Source: Diatrype stigma
Taxonomy: Eukaryota > Ascomycota > Sordariomycetes > Xylariales > Diatrypaceae
Assembly (NCBI GenBank): GCA_022225965.2
Contig: JAKJXP020000007.1
Coordinates: 62,001-126,000, forward strand
DNA length: 64,000 nucleotides
Reading direction: 5' to 3'
Shown here: piece by piece, positions 41,906-53,304 of the stretch
Position numbering within the stretch: position 1 is the first letter of the stretch
Layout of the letters: each line of letters begins with the position of its first letter
Notes under the pieces: model-generated
What the model saw: only the letters and a program-made list of their open reading frames with translations
The model's database searches: none
Told to the model about the DNA's origin: nothing
Translations under genes and position numbers: made by a program

Positions 41906-42883
41906 ATGATCACGTATTCGCTTTCTCATGTTATGGCACTTATTACTCGTTGTTATAAGGGCTATTTTGCCCAGATCGCATGCAAAGGTAGGAGACGGGT
42001 CGCGTTCACCTCCGGTTCCTTCATGTTTGACACCATCTTCGGCTATGGTTTTGTTATGCTCCTTGTTCACTGTCTGTCTCGGGCAATGCCTACCATAAGC
42101 ATAGGTGGTACCCTTCGGCCCACGATTATCACGATATCTTCCTATGTATGTCCCATCGCCGCGACCCACGGCTATCAGGGCTATAGCCCGACCCTGATCG
42201 GGTCCGTCTTCAACTTATTTTAGGCTGTTCCCCTGCGTAAGTCCCTCCTCATTAACGTCGCGCGGCACCTCCGCTTGACGTTCCCCATTGTCACCGCCAT
42301 CGCTTCCACGATCCGTTCGGAGCACGACACAGGCTCCGATGCCTAGATGGCGAACAAAAAGACGCAAGGCTTTCAGCGTCCCGTCCCTCCGGGTTGTCTC
42401 AGACGTAAAACGCCTTCGGCATCCTGTGTGGTACTACCACGCCTTTGCCTACATCTTCATCTGGAGCGGCTACCACAGTTTCCCCCTCGGCACTGAGAGC
42501 TGGGGTTGTACCATCGAGAATACGTCCCTTCATAGGCCCGGGTCTCCTCGTCGGTTTCTACATGGGTATCTCTTACTTCGTCGACAGTCTTCAGCGTGGT
42601 CCTTGGCACCCCTCGCTGTCGTTTGGGGAGATGCGCGCAAAGTACCGCGGATGGCTACCCTTACTGGATGGTCGTCGGCGTCACTTTTGTCCCGCCGGCC
42701 ACGCATTATCATTCCGCGGCCATGTGCATGCGATCGGTCGCCCCCCATCTCTCGTTGAAGAGGCACCCGAAGAGCTTCGAGATCTATGATGACTCAATCG
42801 CCGTGGATCTGGATGTCGACGAGTGTTTGGGAGGGGGGCGTCATCAACGCCACCTTGGCACTGGGTGGCGTTCGCAGCAGTGA
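41906..42883 (+). pseudogene. possible decayed membrane-protein gene
   Basis: Three overlapping plus-strand frames each carry a stretch that looks protein-like: 41906-42223 ending THGYQGYSPTLIGSVFNLF, 42445-42789 with GPGLLVGFYMGISYFVDSLQ, and 42596-42883 with PYWMVVGVTFVPP and SFEIYDDSIAVD. Frame shifts between them and the lack of a start or clean splice sites suggest a broken gene, possibly a transporter. No family assigned, and it could be chance. Confidence 0.25.
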
Positions 42884-45800
42884 ATGCGGCAGATTCGTGC
42901 TGAGCTCATGAAGATCGTTGCAATAGGCACTGAGAAGCAGGCGATGAGTCAGGACGACAGGCGGGTGTCGTACAGCCAAGCCGACGTGTATGTTTGATAG
43001 TTATTTTCATCTTCATATGAGTAAGTAACCATCATCATATAGTCATTTTGGCATGTTTCGTGTTTTGCCTCCCATTTTATCGGTCATTGCCATCCCTCAC
43101 CCTTGTTTCCTCACATCACAAGATGATGGCCTCCGCCAATGGAAAGGAATCTCGGTGCTAAAATCTGAAGAAGCCTTCAAGCCTATTTTGAGATTGATCT
43201 ACATAGGCTTTCTGCCTTATCATCATCATCAGCCTATGCCTCACGGCGGCGACTTTTCACTGCCCTTTCTAATAAAAGATTAGCTCGAGTCTGACATGAG
43301 TAACAACGATATATTATTTCAACGTCGACATAGTTAGTATTTAGAGATGGACGAACTCATTAGTGGTTATGCTACCTCAGATGAAGGATAGAGATGAAAG
43401 GATTGAGATGGATAATAGTACCTTGGTGCTTGATGGTATACTTCACTCAAGAGGTCTGCATATGGGAGCTAGCTGGACGTAGATGCAAATATGCTAACCA
43501 TACCGAGATCGCCGGCCTGGACCCGGGTGTGTAATGTGGGTTCTGAATTGCAGGAAGATCAGATGAACTATTGTTAATCCTGGATCCGTCATGAAGGAAG
43601 CACAAAGGAGTAGGTAGGTAACATGGCTAGCGGAGTCAAATTTCGTGGCATGGTTGACGATATGCGATAATTATGTCGACTCTATGATAAGGACCCGCTG
43701 TATTCAACTATGAGCATCCATTGCCCATATTGGGCTTGATGCCAGGGAGTCATCATAATGAAGGCCACGATCATGAAGGCCCAGGCACAGAAGACAAATA
43801 TAGGAATCGCTGGGGCTGTTTCGCACACCGAAGACAAGTGGCGACGGCTTCAAGCTCGACGTCGAGATACCTGAGACGTACAGTTCGCCTCAGCATATGC
43901 CGGAAATAGCAACTGCATCGCCTACGGCACCTTACCGTAGGAAATTCACAGGTGGCAGGCATAAAGCCAGGATGTTTGAGATTGCCGTCAAGGTCAAGTG
44001 CCTTTGGGATTGATGAATCTTATCTGCGAAGTAAGTGGGTGGACTTTGACCTGGGTCGCGTCAGCATGACGCCGACGAACGGAGATATAAAAGCCGACGA
44101 AGCGAAGCATGAAAAGCAGACGAGCGAAGCATAAACGCTAACAAAAGTTCGGTCAATGACAAGAGCTGTCAAGGTGTTGTTGTATTGTTCCCTTAGGCGA
44201 CCATCGCCGACCGACGACGGTAAGGTCGTGGCAAGTAAGAATGACATCTTACTTGCCTGGACTGTCCACGGTGGGAGTGGCCAGTGGGGCTACGGGGATT
44301 CGAGTCATATTATATATTAAGAAATCATCTTGAAGAAGTAGAAGTAGACCGGAGGTAGGTAGTATGCGGATAGTGGAAGAGGGTTGCAATTGCATCATGC
44401 CCGTAGACGATCAATATAATTACATGCATCTTGGTTGCAGTGTGGTGGAGTGGGGGATGGTTAACTACCACCTACCTGGCTCCCTGACAATCCGACAATC
44501 TGACACCCTGGCAACCTGAGAACCTGGACAAGCACGAGCGTACAGTGATGCATGGTATGAAGGGCATCAAGGTCTAGGCTTGTAGAACAACGCTTGTGAG
44601 AAGTGCCGACCCGATAGAATGGGTTTTTGATCCTTTCCAGGGTCTGGTATCGTATCAATGACATCTTCCTGTGCATCATCCCCTTGCGGACAGGCAGATT
44701 GAGTACCATGCATGAGTATGAGATAATCAGACGAATCGGGGCTCGGACGGGAGTTTCCAGGTTTTGTCCTGCCCGGGCCTGGGAATCCAATCCGTCCAAT
44801 CCCAACAGCTTGAACGCTTAAACAGCCAGCCCTAAATGCGGATCCACTAATGCCCTAACGCCGCACCGCAGTAAGTCGCTATATTAACTACCTGAACTAG
44901 GCAACTGGCATGGGCTGGTGGTGACATAATCTCAGCCCTACGAGACCCCCCTTGCCCCTTTTCAACCAATCCCAAAGCCTTTTTAAGGGGAAGGTCAAGC
45001 GAATGCGATGCAGAAAGCGCAGACCCCACGATCCATCAGCTACCAAATTTGGATTCTTGAGATCCCTCTGGTCTCTTTCGGTAATTCCACCGTAGTAGTT
45101 TAACCTTTTGGTCCTTTTCGTAAGGTAGTGCCAGCCACGAAGAAGTATGCCACCTGCGGTGTCACCTACGGATTTCTGTTACGGCCATTGGTGCCTGGGT
45201 GCGGTCCCGTGACACGCAAGTCGGTTCCGTGGCTTGATATAGCTAACCTGCACTTTTGCAATCGCGCTTGGCCCCGGCCGTCCCGATATAGCCTCGTCCT
45301 TCGTGGGAAGCTCCTGGCCACGCTTTGACCCACAGCTGCCTAGAACCCCAAGGTTGAAAGCTTAGCAGCGGGAACAATTTAACGGCGAATGACCTTATTC
45401 TATAACGCTTCCCGGTCTCCCAATCCGTCTGTGTAGCTCAGCCTCCATGATGGCTGTTCCTAATGTGGAGTGGAGGCCGATCTTCAGGTTCCCGCGCAGT
45501 AGGAGATCTAAGGTGCTGATGGGGGGTGGAGGCGCATGGGGTAACATCTTCGTCCCAAGTCGTATACTTAGGCAATATACGATGAGCACCTCCTCTGGGA
45601 ATAACCGAAGGATTCATGTGACGGGAGGACGGACAACGCAAGACCTCGATCAACTAGAATAGAAAGGCATCGTGAAAAGATACCAGACATGGAAAGAGTG
45701 AGTGTCGAACAGACGACCCAGAGGCGTAGTATATCGGGGTCCTCATAGCATATAAGACTTCATGATGTCAAGCACAATGGATATCATCGAGGGCAGAAAC

Positions 45801-45906
45801 CAACAAGACACGCATTTGACAGCCAATACCGGTACTTACCAAACACGCCTAAGACGACAGCACCAATACTTTATTTGATAAACGTCTGAAAACTACATCT
45901 CAAGCT

Positions 45907-46206
45907 ATGCCTTCCGAGAACTCGTCGAGCAAGGGTGGTAGTAAGTTTTCAAGCGATTCGACAATTGTATCGAAAGAACGCTCGGCTAACTAGACCCCAA
46001 GAGAAGGATGATTCCAAGAAGGGATCGAGCTCGGGGTCTTCTAAGGTGAGTTCATTACGCCCAAGTGATAGGATATACCAGAATCAACAGCTAATTGTTC
46101 GTAGAATGGGCAAGACTCGAAGGGCAAGAAAGGGGACAGCTCGCAAGGCGGCCGTGGCCAAGTTCCCTCGGGTAATGGACCACCAGACTTCTTTTCCTTC
46201 GCCTAG
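45907..46206 (+). CDS. small Lys/Ser/Gly-rich protein, three exons
   Basis: Predicted 59-aa protein, too short and too spliced to appear as one open frame. Exons 45907-45940, 46002-46045, 46105-46206; introns of 61 and 59 nt with GTAAGT and GTGAGT donors. Intron 1 has a GCTAAC branch word 12 bases before the CAAG acceptor; the closer TAG is probably too near to be used. The frame stays open throughout: MPSENSSSKGG, then KKDDSKKGSSSGSSK, then NGQDSKGKKGDSSQGG, ending PPDFFSFA and a stop. Composition is highly polar and basic, so it is likely disordered; there is no signal or membrane segment. No function can be assigned. Three exons joining one consistent amino-acid bias is the main support; transcript evidence is lacking. 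Confidence 0.5.
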
Positions 46207-48644
46207 TCGGGCCCGGACTATATAGCCAGCATCGTCCGCGACTAGTTCGTGCCGGATAGAAGATCTACTTGATTCTTGCAAGGGAGGTTTCTTGTTTTAC
46301 AGCATTCGTAGCATGTTGGGATTTTGGCGTTCTGGAGAATCTGGGTTCACTTCTTGATATGTTTTACTACCAATGGTTATTTGTCTTGGAAAAGCCCCTT
46401 GGAGAGGGCTGTTTCGTTCCTTTCTTTCTGATGTTCCTAGTATTCTAGCTGAAGCAATTATTTTACCAGTTCTGGAACCTGATGAGTTGACCAGTATTGT
46501 GATCAATGGACATGGAAACTAGCCAAAGTCAATTTCAACGAGCGTCCATGGGACATATATTGTTAAGAGAAGATTTCTACTTCCTTCTGTTACGAGTACA
46601 ACTAGGTCCGAAGTCCAAACTAATTTATGGAAATTGGCCACATAGGGTAATTACCACCTTCCGTAGCGTTTTCTTCCACTAGAAGAATCCACTGACTCTT
46701 CGCAGATTTAAAGAGTACACTGCCCTCCATTAGAGGCAGGAAAGTATGTCGCTAAGAATCTAATAGGAGATAAATTACTGATGAGAAGCTACCGTTACGA
46801 TCATGGCTTACAAGATAAGATCAGATCGTGACTGCAACTAACCGTATGTTGTATCAGCTGCGATGAACCTCAGAGTCTGATGCCCGCAAGGCTTCTTTTT
46901 CTCCCTGCTGTCGTTTCCGCCTTCCTACGAATCTAGTCGCTACCTGACCACGGGCCTATAAGTATGAAATATAAACACACCCATCTACCATACGGCCCTA
47001 TGCTCTCACATTTGCAATCTTAAAAGGGGCTAGAGGAGGTAACACGATCAAGGTTAATATAATGTCATTAATCGATATACTCAAAGTATACACCCGTGAA
47101 ACGAAGCAGAAACATGAGAATGCGTGCCTTCATAAATCAAAACAGCCGCTACTTTGATTTCCTGCTTATAGATTTGGACATGCTTTGTGTGCCAATACGT
47201 GACTACTGGTTCGGTTGTTGACCAACGGTATCAATTTCTGCTAAATTTTACGCCAGCCTGTGCTTATTGAGAAGAGTGAAAAAGGGGGTGGGGATGGGGG
47301 TAGGGGGATGAAGAAAGAACCGGTATCCTGATGTGGTAGGCTAGACAACACAGCGATTTCTTAGTACTTGGGAATATACCTTGAGATAGCTTCATGGTTG
47401 TTGTCAATTCTTGTTGCTATTGATTCAACTTTGGCGAGTTGTTATATCACCAGCAAATGATGAGGGCATCCATACTGCAGCAACCCTTGCGATCCAATGG
47501 CTAAGATGTAGATCAGCGGCATTACGTAGGTCGGCGGCAGAGAAGCTGAAGGAGAGATCACCTGATTGAGATCTGCTTATCCAAAATGATTGGAAATGGA
47601 TTATGACAACAGCAGAAGCGCCTGTGCTCACATGGATATATAAATATATTGCTGTGAATTGTTGTTGAGATGGAGAAGACGTCTACCGGTTGCCTTATTC
47701 CCGAGTGCAAGTGGTTACACCCGTGTACATACATACATCCGTAGGTAGTGTGCAAGCCACCACTTGCACCAATTTGGAAAGCAGCGGCCACGGGTAATAC
47801 CCCCGACACCCCGCACAGCCCACATGAGAGATCCGTCATAAGGCACGCCGCCGTGTTCCCCCACCCCACTAAGATTGGAGCTCTGATAGGCACCTACGCC
47901 ATACGCCATACGCCCATAGGCCCGTACGCCACCCTCTTGTCCTCCAGCTGCCCTCGTGCCGTGCTCATGAACGAGTCCAGCAAAGCCACTTTCTCAGCTT
48001 CTCTGATCTCGTTTGCGTTCTCGGCGGGTATGACATACTCAGTTCCATTACCTCTACATAGCTACCTAACTGCACTTCACTGAATACTACATACTATATC
48101 TACATGACCTAATACCCATCTACATCCAACATCGAAGCTACCTGTCAGCCTCCCTACGCCGCTACGTGTAACATGTGTGCGCATGATTGCATGTGGTAAC
48201 CTCAGCTACGTAACAATAAGCTTCGCTAACAAGAACCTTGGTCCCGCCGCTCTTGTCGCTACCTAATCTGCAGGTGCTCATCCAGTGCCTTGACTCTCGT
48301 TGCCCGCCATTGGACTGAATACTTCTTTTTACCTACCAGTTCCTACTTACCCCATTCTCCTGCGAATCAGGCTGAAGCCTGAAACCCATTTCTCCTTCAC
48401 GTCCCCTTCGGCCAGCATTCTCTGGCCTTATAATCCACCGCTTTCTCCTCATCCTAATCCTAATCCTAAGCAAGCCTACCTAAGCATACCTAACCAAGCC
48501 GAACCGAACCCAGCTTTTACCTCGACCTCGTACAAAGCTACACAAAGCTTCAGATGAACGACTGAGGCTATTCACAGAGACGGAAGATACGCACAACACA
48601 CCAAACTTGTCGATAGAGAAGCTCGAGTCCACCAAGTCGCCATC
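46207..48644. other. intergenic, 2.4 kb
   Basis: No gene supported. The right end (about 48300-48640) is C-rich and pyrimidine-rich with CCTAATCCTAATCCTAA at about 48450-48470 and is probably the promoter and leader of the YOP1-like gene. Confidence 0.55.
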
Positions 48645-50000
48645 ATGTTCGACATCATACCTATGTTCCTCTCGTAAGCCCCGCCTTACCCAACCCTACC
48701 TACCTACCTACAGACCTACATCACAGATCTACGTACTTGACTGCCTGCCACAGAGTCAGCCCATTCCTCCGAGGAGAAGTGCTATCTATGGTCTCCGTTA
48801 TCGTTGTTACTGTCAGTCACTGACCCGCCGTGTGCCGAACGCTCTAGCTCCATCGCGTCCTTCCTCTTCCCCCTCTTCGCCTCGTACAAGGCGCTCAAGA
48901 CGCCGGACCCGGCCCAGCTGGCCCCCTGGCTGATGTACTGGTCCGTGCTTTCATGCGTGGTGCTAGCCGAGTCCTGGGTGGGCTTCCTGCTGGTCTGGGT
49001 GCCCTTCTACGCGTACCTCCGCCTCGGCTTCCTGCTCTACCTCGTCCTGCCCCAGACCCAGGGCGCCCGCCACCTGTACGAGGCTTACCTGTACCCCTAC
49101 CTCGAGGAGAACGAGGTCGCCATCGAGGACTTTATCGCGAGCGCCCATGACCGCCTCAAGGCCGCCGGTATAGCCTACCTCAAGCACGCCATCGAGCTCA
49201 TCCGCACCCGCGTCTTCGGCCTGCCACCCGCCGCCGCCGCCGAGGCCGAGCAGCAGCGCCCCGACGACAAAGCCGCCTCCGGAGCGCCGCAGGGCTACAC
49301 CCAGGCGTTGCTCGCTAGGTTCAGCGTGCCGGCGGCCCGGTGGGCCGCCAACAACGCCGGCTCCGCTGGCCACGACTTCTACAACCTTCTGGCGGGCGCC
49401 GTGGGAGCGGCGGCCGGTGCCGGCAGCGGCAGCGGCAGCAGCGGCTACAGCTACGGCGGCGGCTACGGTACGAAGTCCACCGACTCCTCTGTCACGGCTA
49501 AGGGCGGCATGTCGGCCTCCGCGAGCGGAACCCTCATACCCGATAACATCGGCGGCGCGCAGGAGAAGATGACGTTTATCGCGGCGCAACGGGAGCGGCT
49601 CGCGTTCGTGCTGAGCGCGCTGGACCGGGAGGCGCAGCAGCTGGAGAGCAGTCAGCAGCCGGCGCCGCCGGCGCCGGAGAGCAGCACCGGTAGTGGCAGC
49701 GGTAGCAACAGCGGCGGCAATGGCAGCGGGTACCCATCCCGGCCGCCCAGCGGGCATAGCGTGTGGAGCGCTCTGAGTAAGAGCCGGAGCGAAGTGGACT
49801 TCGAGAAGATCGACGCCGAGTCCGGGGCCGAGGAGGACGAAGCTACGACCTTGCGGAGGAGGGCGCAACAATCGCAGCAGCAGCAGCAGCAGCCTCAGGC
49901 GCCCGAGCCCAAGGCGCCCTGGACTTTCCTCGGGTGGGGTACGGTCGGCTCGGGGCCCCCGGCCGATAGCAGCGGGCGGAGCTCTGGGGTCGACTCGTAG
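48645..50000 (+). CDS. TB2/DP1/HVA22 family ER-shaping protein (YOP1-like)
   Basis: Reticulon-like hairpin membrane protein that curves ER tubules. Exons 48645-48673 and 48848-50000; 174-nt intron; 393 aa. The 29-nt first exon encodes MFDIIPMFL plus two bases, and joining it to SSIASFLFPLFASYKALKT restores the family N-terminus. Two long hydrophobic hairpins follow (APWLMYWSVLSCVVLAESWVGF; FLLVWVPFYAYLRLGFLLYLVLPQTQGARHLY), then the amphipathic YLEENEVAIEDFIASAHDR helix. The conserved domain ends near residue 135. The remaining 250 or so residues are Gly/Ser/Ala/Gln-rich and disordered, with an acidic DFEKIDAESGAEEDE motif, much longer than yeast Yop1. Convergent with MGM101. Confidence 0.9.
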
Positions 50001-50656
50001 AAGGAATCAAGTGAAAAGAGAAAATGAGGCGTGGCATCTTGTGATCAGCCACCGTAAACGCGGTAGCCTGATGCGTGCATTCGGAGTAGGTACCTAGTTA
50101 GGGTGGGAAACGGATTTGCGCCGGAGTTCTGGGAACGGTCCAAGGGCGTTTGGACTCGGGGCGCTGGGTAATATAATACTATAGGTAGTCTCTCCTGTCT
50201 CGCACGCACAGCATCATTTTCATTTATCATTTAGGCCTGTTAAAGAATCCTGATTAATCGAGGCTTGGGAGTTGAGAAGCTGTCGTAATATAGGTAGCCA
50301 GCCACCTTCCGTTGGCGGGCTTGTATACCATTACTGATTCTATGTCCGGAAGGCTTCCTACCTACCCATCAGTTTCCCCGTGCTCTCATGTATAATCGTG
50401 CTTATACTCGGTATATGCAGGGCAGCCGGCTGACTGGGTATATGCATTCCGCCTTGTTCCATAGTGGGGGTGTATCGTGACGGTGTATCGTTCCATATCA
50501 TACACATACAGGGTCCTTTCATTCCTCACACATCGATTCGTTCATCCCATCTAGCCAGCCATTCCTTTCTTCATCTATCCATCCCATCGCAAACCCCGGA
50601 GCCCCCTTTTCCCCTCTGACCCGCTCCCACGATCGCCCGCCTTCTTCTCCAATCGC
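50001..50656. other. intergenic between convergent genes
   Basis: Shared 3' flank of the YOP1-like gene and MGM101. Contains GTAGGTACCTAG at about 50086. No gene seen. Confidence 0.6.
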
Positions 50657-51647
50657 TCATGACTTCTTGAACGGATACCGGACCTCGTCGTCCTTGCGGA
50701 GCCAAATCTGCTTCTTCTTCTTGGTGGTGACGTGCTCGACCCACTGCTGGTAGGCGTACTGCTTCATGAACTTGCGGATGAACCGGGGGTCCCACAGCTC
50801 CGACGCGATGCCCAGGTCCTTGCAGCACCGCATCAGCGCATTCGACTTGCACCCCTCGGCCGCCGTCGAGATGCCCTCCTCGCTGAAGTACTGCTGCTCG
50901 CCGCGCGCCTGGCCCACGAATCTGTACGGAAGCAAAGAAACGTCAGTAAAATATACAATTTTTTTTTTCTCTCTTTCCCGAAGCATTCCCTGAGCAGTAA
51001 AAGGACTGCATAGACAAGAAAGAAAAGGGAAGGAGGAAGAAAACTCACCGCCCCTGCACGATTAGCGCGTACTCGCGCGTGACGAGGCGCTCGTGGACGG
51101 TCAGCTCGCCGCGGGGCGCCAGGCCCCAGCCGCCGGGGCCGAAGGCGGCGTTCAGGATGCGCCGGTACTTGATCTCGGGCAGGTAGATGATGCCGTCGGG
51201 CTTGACCTCGATGTCGTCCGGGTCCAGGCGCGCCTGCAGGATCTGCGCCACCTCGGGCCCGAACGATGACTCGCCCAGGCCGTGGAACGACTGCCGCCAG
51301 TCGATCGCCGCGTCCGGGCTGCTGGTGGTGGCCTCCGCGGCGTCGGGGAGCGGCTGGCCGGAGGTCGGGGGCACGGGCGTCCGGGTGGAGGTCGGTGTGG
51401 CTGTGCTTGTTGGTGTCTTGGAGGCTGTGGTTGTTGTCTTGGAGGCTGATGCTGGGCTGCGCGGGGCATAGGATGGGGATGAAGACGACGAAGACGATGT
51501 CGGGGTTTGGGCGTAGTAGCTCGGCTTCGAGGCTGATACGAAGCTGCGCGCTGACAGGGACGAGACCTGGGTCTGGCCGTGAGGGGTTGCGAGTCGCAGA
51601 CACCTGCTTGCTGCCCCTCGGAGCGGTGGTAGACTACGCGATGCCAT
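50657..51647 (-). CDS. MGM101: mitochondrial genome maintenance protein MGM101
   Basis: Mitochondrial nucleoid single-strand-annealing protein (Rad52-like) required for mtDNA maintenance and repair. Minus-strand exons 51647-51049 and 50921-50657; 127-nt intron; 287 aa. The N-terminus is a typical presequence ([20 protein letters not shown]), followed by a Ser/Thr/Pro-rich linker to about residue 115. The conserved core starts [20 protein letters not shown] and continues [35 protein letters not shown] and [10 protein letters not shown]; the intron falls inside this last Arg codon, and exon 2 resumes [12 protein letters not shown], then [20 protein letters not shown] and [13 protein letters not shown], ending in [12 protein letters not shown]. 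All landmarks of the family are present. Confidence 0.95.
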
Positions 51648-53304
51648 TTTTCTATGTTGACTTTTGTTTATTCTTTTCTTTCTTTTCCTTTTTGTGACGG
51701 CCCTTGTAATCTATCCCCCCCTTCTTTTAATTGGCTACTGGTGTGTAGGTAACGAGTGACTCGTTTCTTTTTTATAATGTGGGCGGTGGCCGGCTGCTGG
51801 AATTGAAGCCCCCAGAGAATTTTTGGTGATGTCGTTGATAATTCGGGGCGGGCAGGGCAGGTCAGAGATAACAAACGACGGGTCGGGTTGGTTCGGTCGG
51901 TGGTTGCAGGTGGTGCCTTGCAAAATTACTCGGATTGCGTACCGCAAGAGGGTCGGATTGACAGCCACGCACCCCACGCCCCCACCTTAGCCGTCTCCAG
52001 TCCCGTGGTCTGCAGGCTTCCAGTCCGATGTGGCGCTGGAGGCTGGACACTCCCGTCCCGAGGTCGACTTAGGTAATTAGGTACCTAGGTACTTAGGTCT
52101 TACCTGTGATCTAATCAGTAATCAGCGCCCCAACTTCAGCGACTCGAGTAAGTTACAGTGAAAGATAGCGGACAGCATAGCGGTGTTTTGAGTTGCTATT
52201 TCGGCGGATGGACTTGCCCTTCGGATACAATGTCGCTCATCGCTTAACAAGCCAGAAGACGGACTTGGTATTGAGCCGTTTTTATATCATTTTTGGTATT
52301 ACTTGTACATTGACTGGTTGAGCGAATTTCCTCTCTTAGCCCTCTTGTAGTTCAATGCCGTTACGATTGTATCGTGAACTGACTCCATTATGCCATTCAT
52401 CAACCTTCCCAATGTTCGCATCATCATGTGTCCTTCGTAGATGTCCTCTCATCATTGTTATGCATCTTCCAACACTGCCTGAAGACCTCCATCTGTGCCA
52501 CGGATATTAGCGCTATTTTCTCTTTCCTCTCCCCCCCTTATTACACAGGTCTCATGGGTGTCCCCTAACATAGCCAGACAATATGAGCATGAGGTGAACC
52601 AGGTCAACATACCTCTTTCTTGCACTGTCGCCAATCCTTCTTCTCGAAATAGCAGTCAGTCAACTTGGCGTTCTCATCTAGCAGAAGTGCAGTGCAGTGC
52701 AGTGCATCGCGTTGCAGTGGTCAGCCTCGCGTTAAACCGCTTGGAAGTTGTTGGATGGACTTAGCCATCCCGTTCCATACCTGCGCATCCTGTGCTGAAG
52801 ATCCGCTTGTCCCTGTAGGATCCGACGAAGCCTCTCCCGGTCAGCGTTGCAGTGTTTCACGCCGCCGAACCAAGCGATACGGCTAGGAATAGAAGTCACG
52901 CACCACTCGTCAGGTTCGTCGTCGTCTGGAGCTGCGGCTTGCTGGGCCGTGCTGTCTTCCTTCGACATTGTTTCCCGGCTTATCTCAAGTTTGAAGGTTG
53001 TCGCTGTCGTGAAAGCCTTATCGGTGGATTGGCTGTTCCTGAGGCTGGTGCTGGTACCGGTGCTGGTGCGGTTGCATTGAAGTCAGCAATCCAGCTATTG
53101 GTGGTTCACTATTCACTGCCCGTGATTTTAGTGGGCAGACCCCCCCTAAAACGCCCAAAAGACGGCGTAAATTCGGCTACTATAGTACAGCCTTCGGTCT
53201 CATTACTCAGACCTAACTTTGTCAGCGAAATCGACATACGACGAACGACTATTACCCAATTCTACTAATCCGGGAGGATCGGTCCACCGTCCTGTTCTGG
53301 TATT
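51648..53304. other. intergenic between divergent genes
   Basis: Divergent promoter region of MGM101 (minus) and BPL1 (plus). Includes TTAGGTAATTAGGTACCTAGGTACTTAGGT at about 52069-52098 and an AGTGC pentamer repeat at 52686-52706. No gene supported. Confidence 0.55.
52069..52100. repeat. TAGGTA/TACCTA repeat
   Basis: Five overlapping TTAGGTA/CTAGGTA words including the palindrome TAGGTACCTA, about 420 bases upstream of MGM101's start codon on its 5' side. Confidence 0.7.

Larger units (their letters stand above)
39902..45906. other. gene-poor region, 6 kb
   Basis: No intact gene supported. Holds degenerate CCTGCAT repeats at about 40521-40583, degenerate CCTGGCAACCTGA-like repeats at about 44479-44531, and scattered overlapping frames at 41906-42883 containing membrane-like fragments (GFYMGISYFVDSLQ, WMVVGVTFVPP) in different frames that cannot be joined with confidence; possibly a decayed transporter gene. 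Confidence 0.45.
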
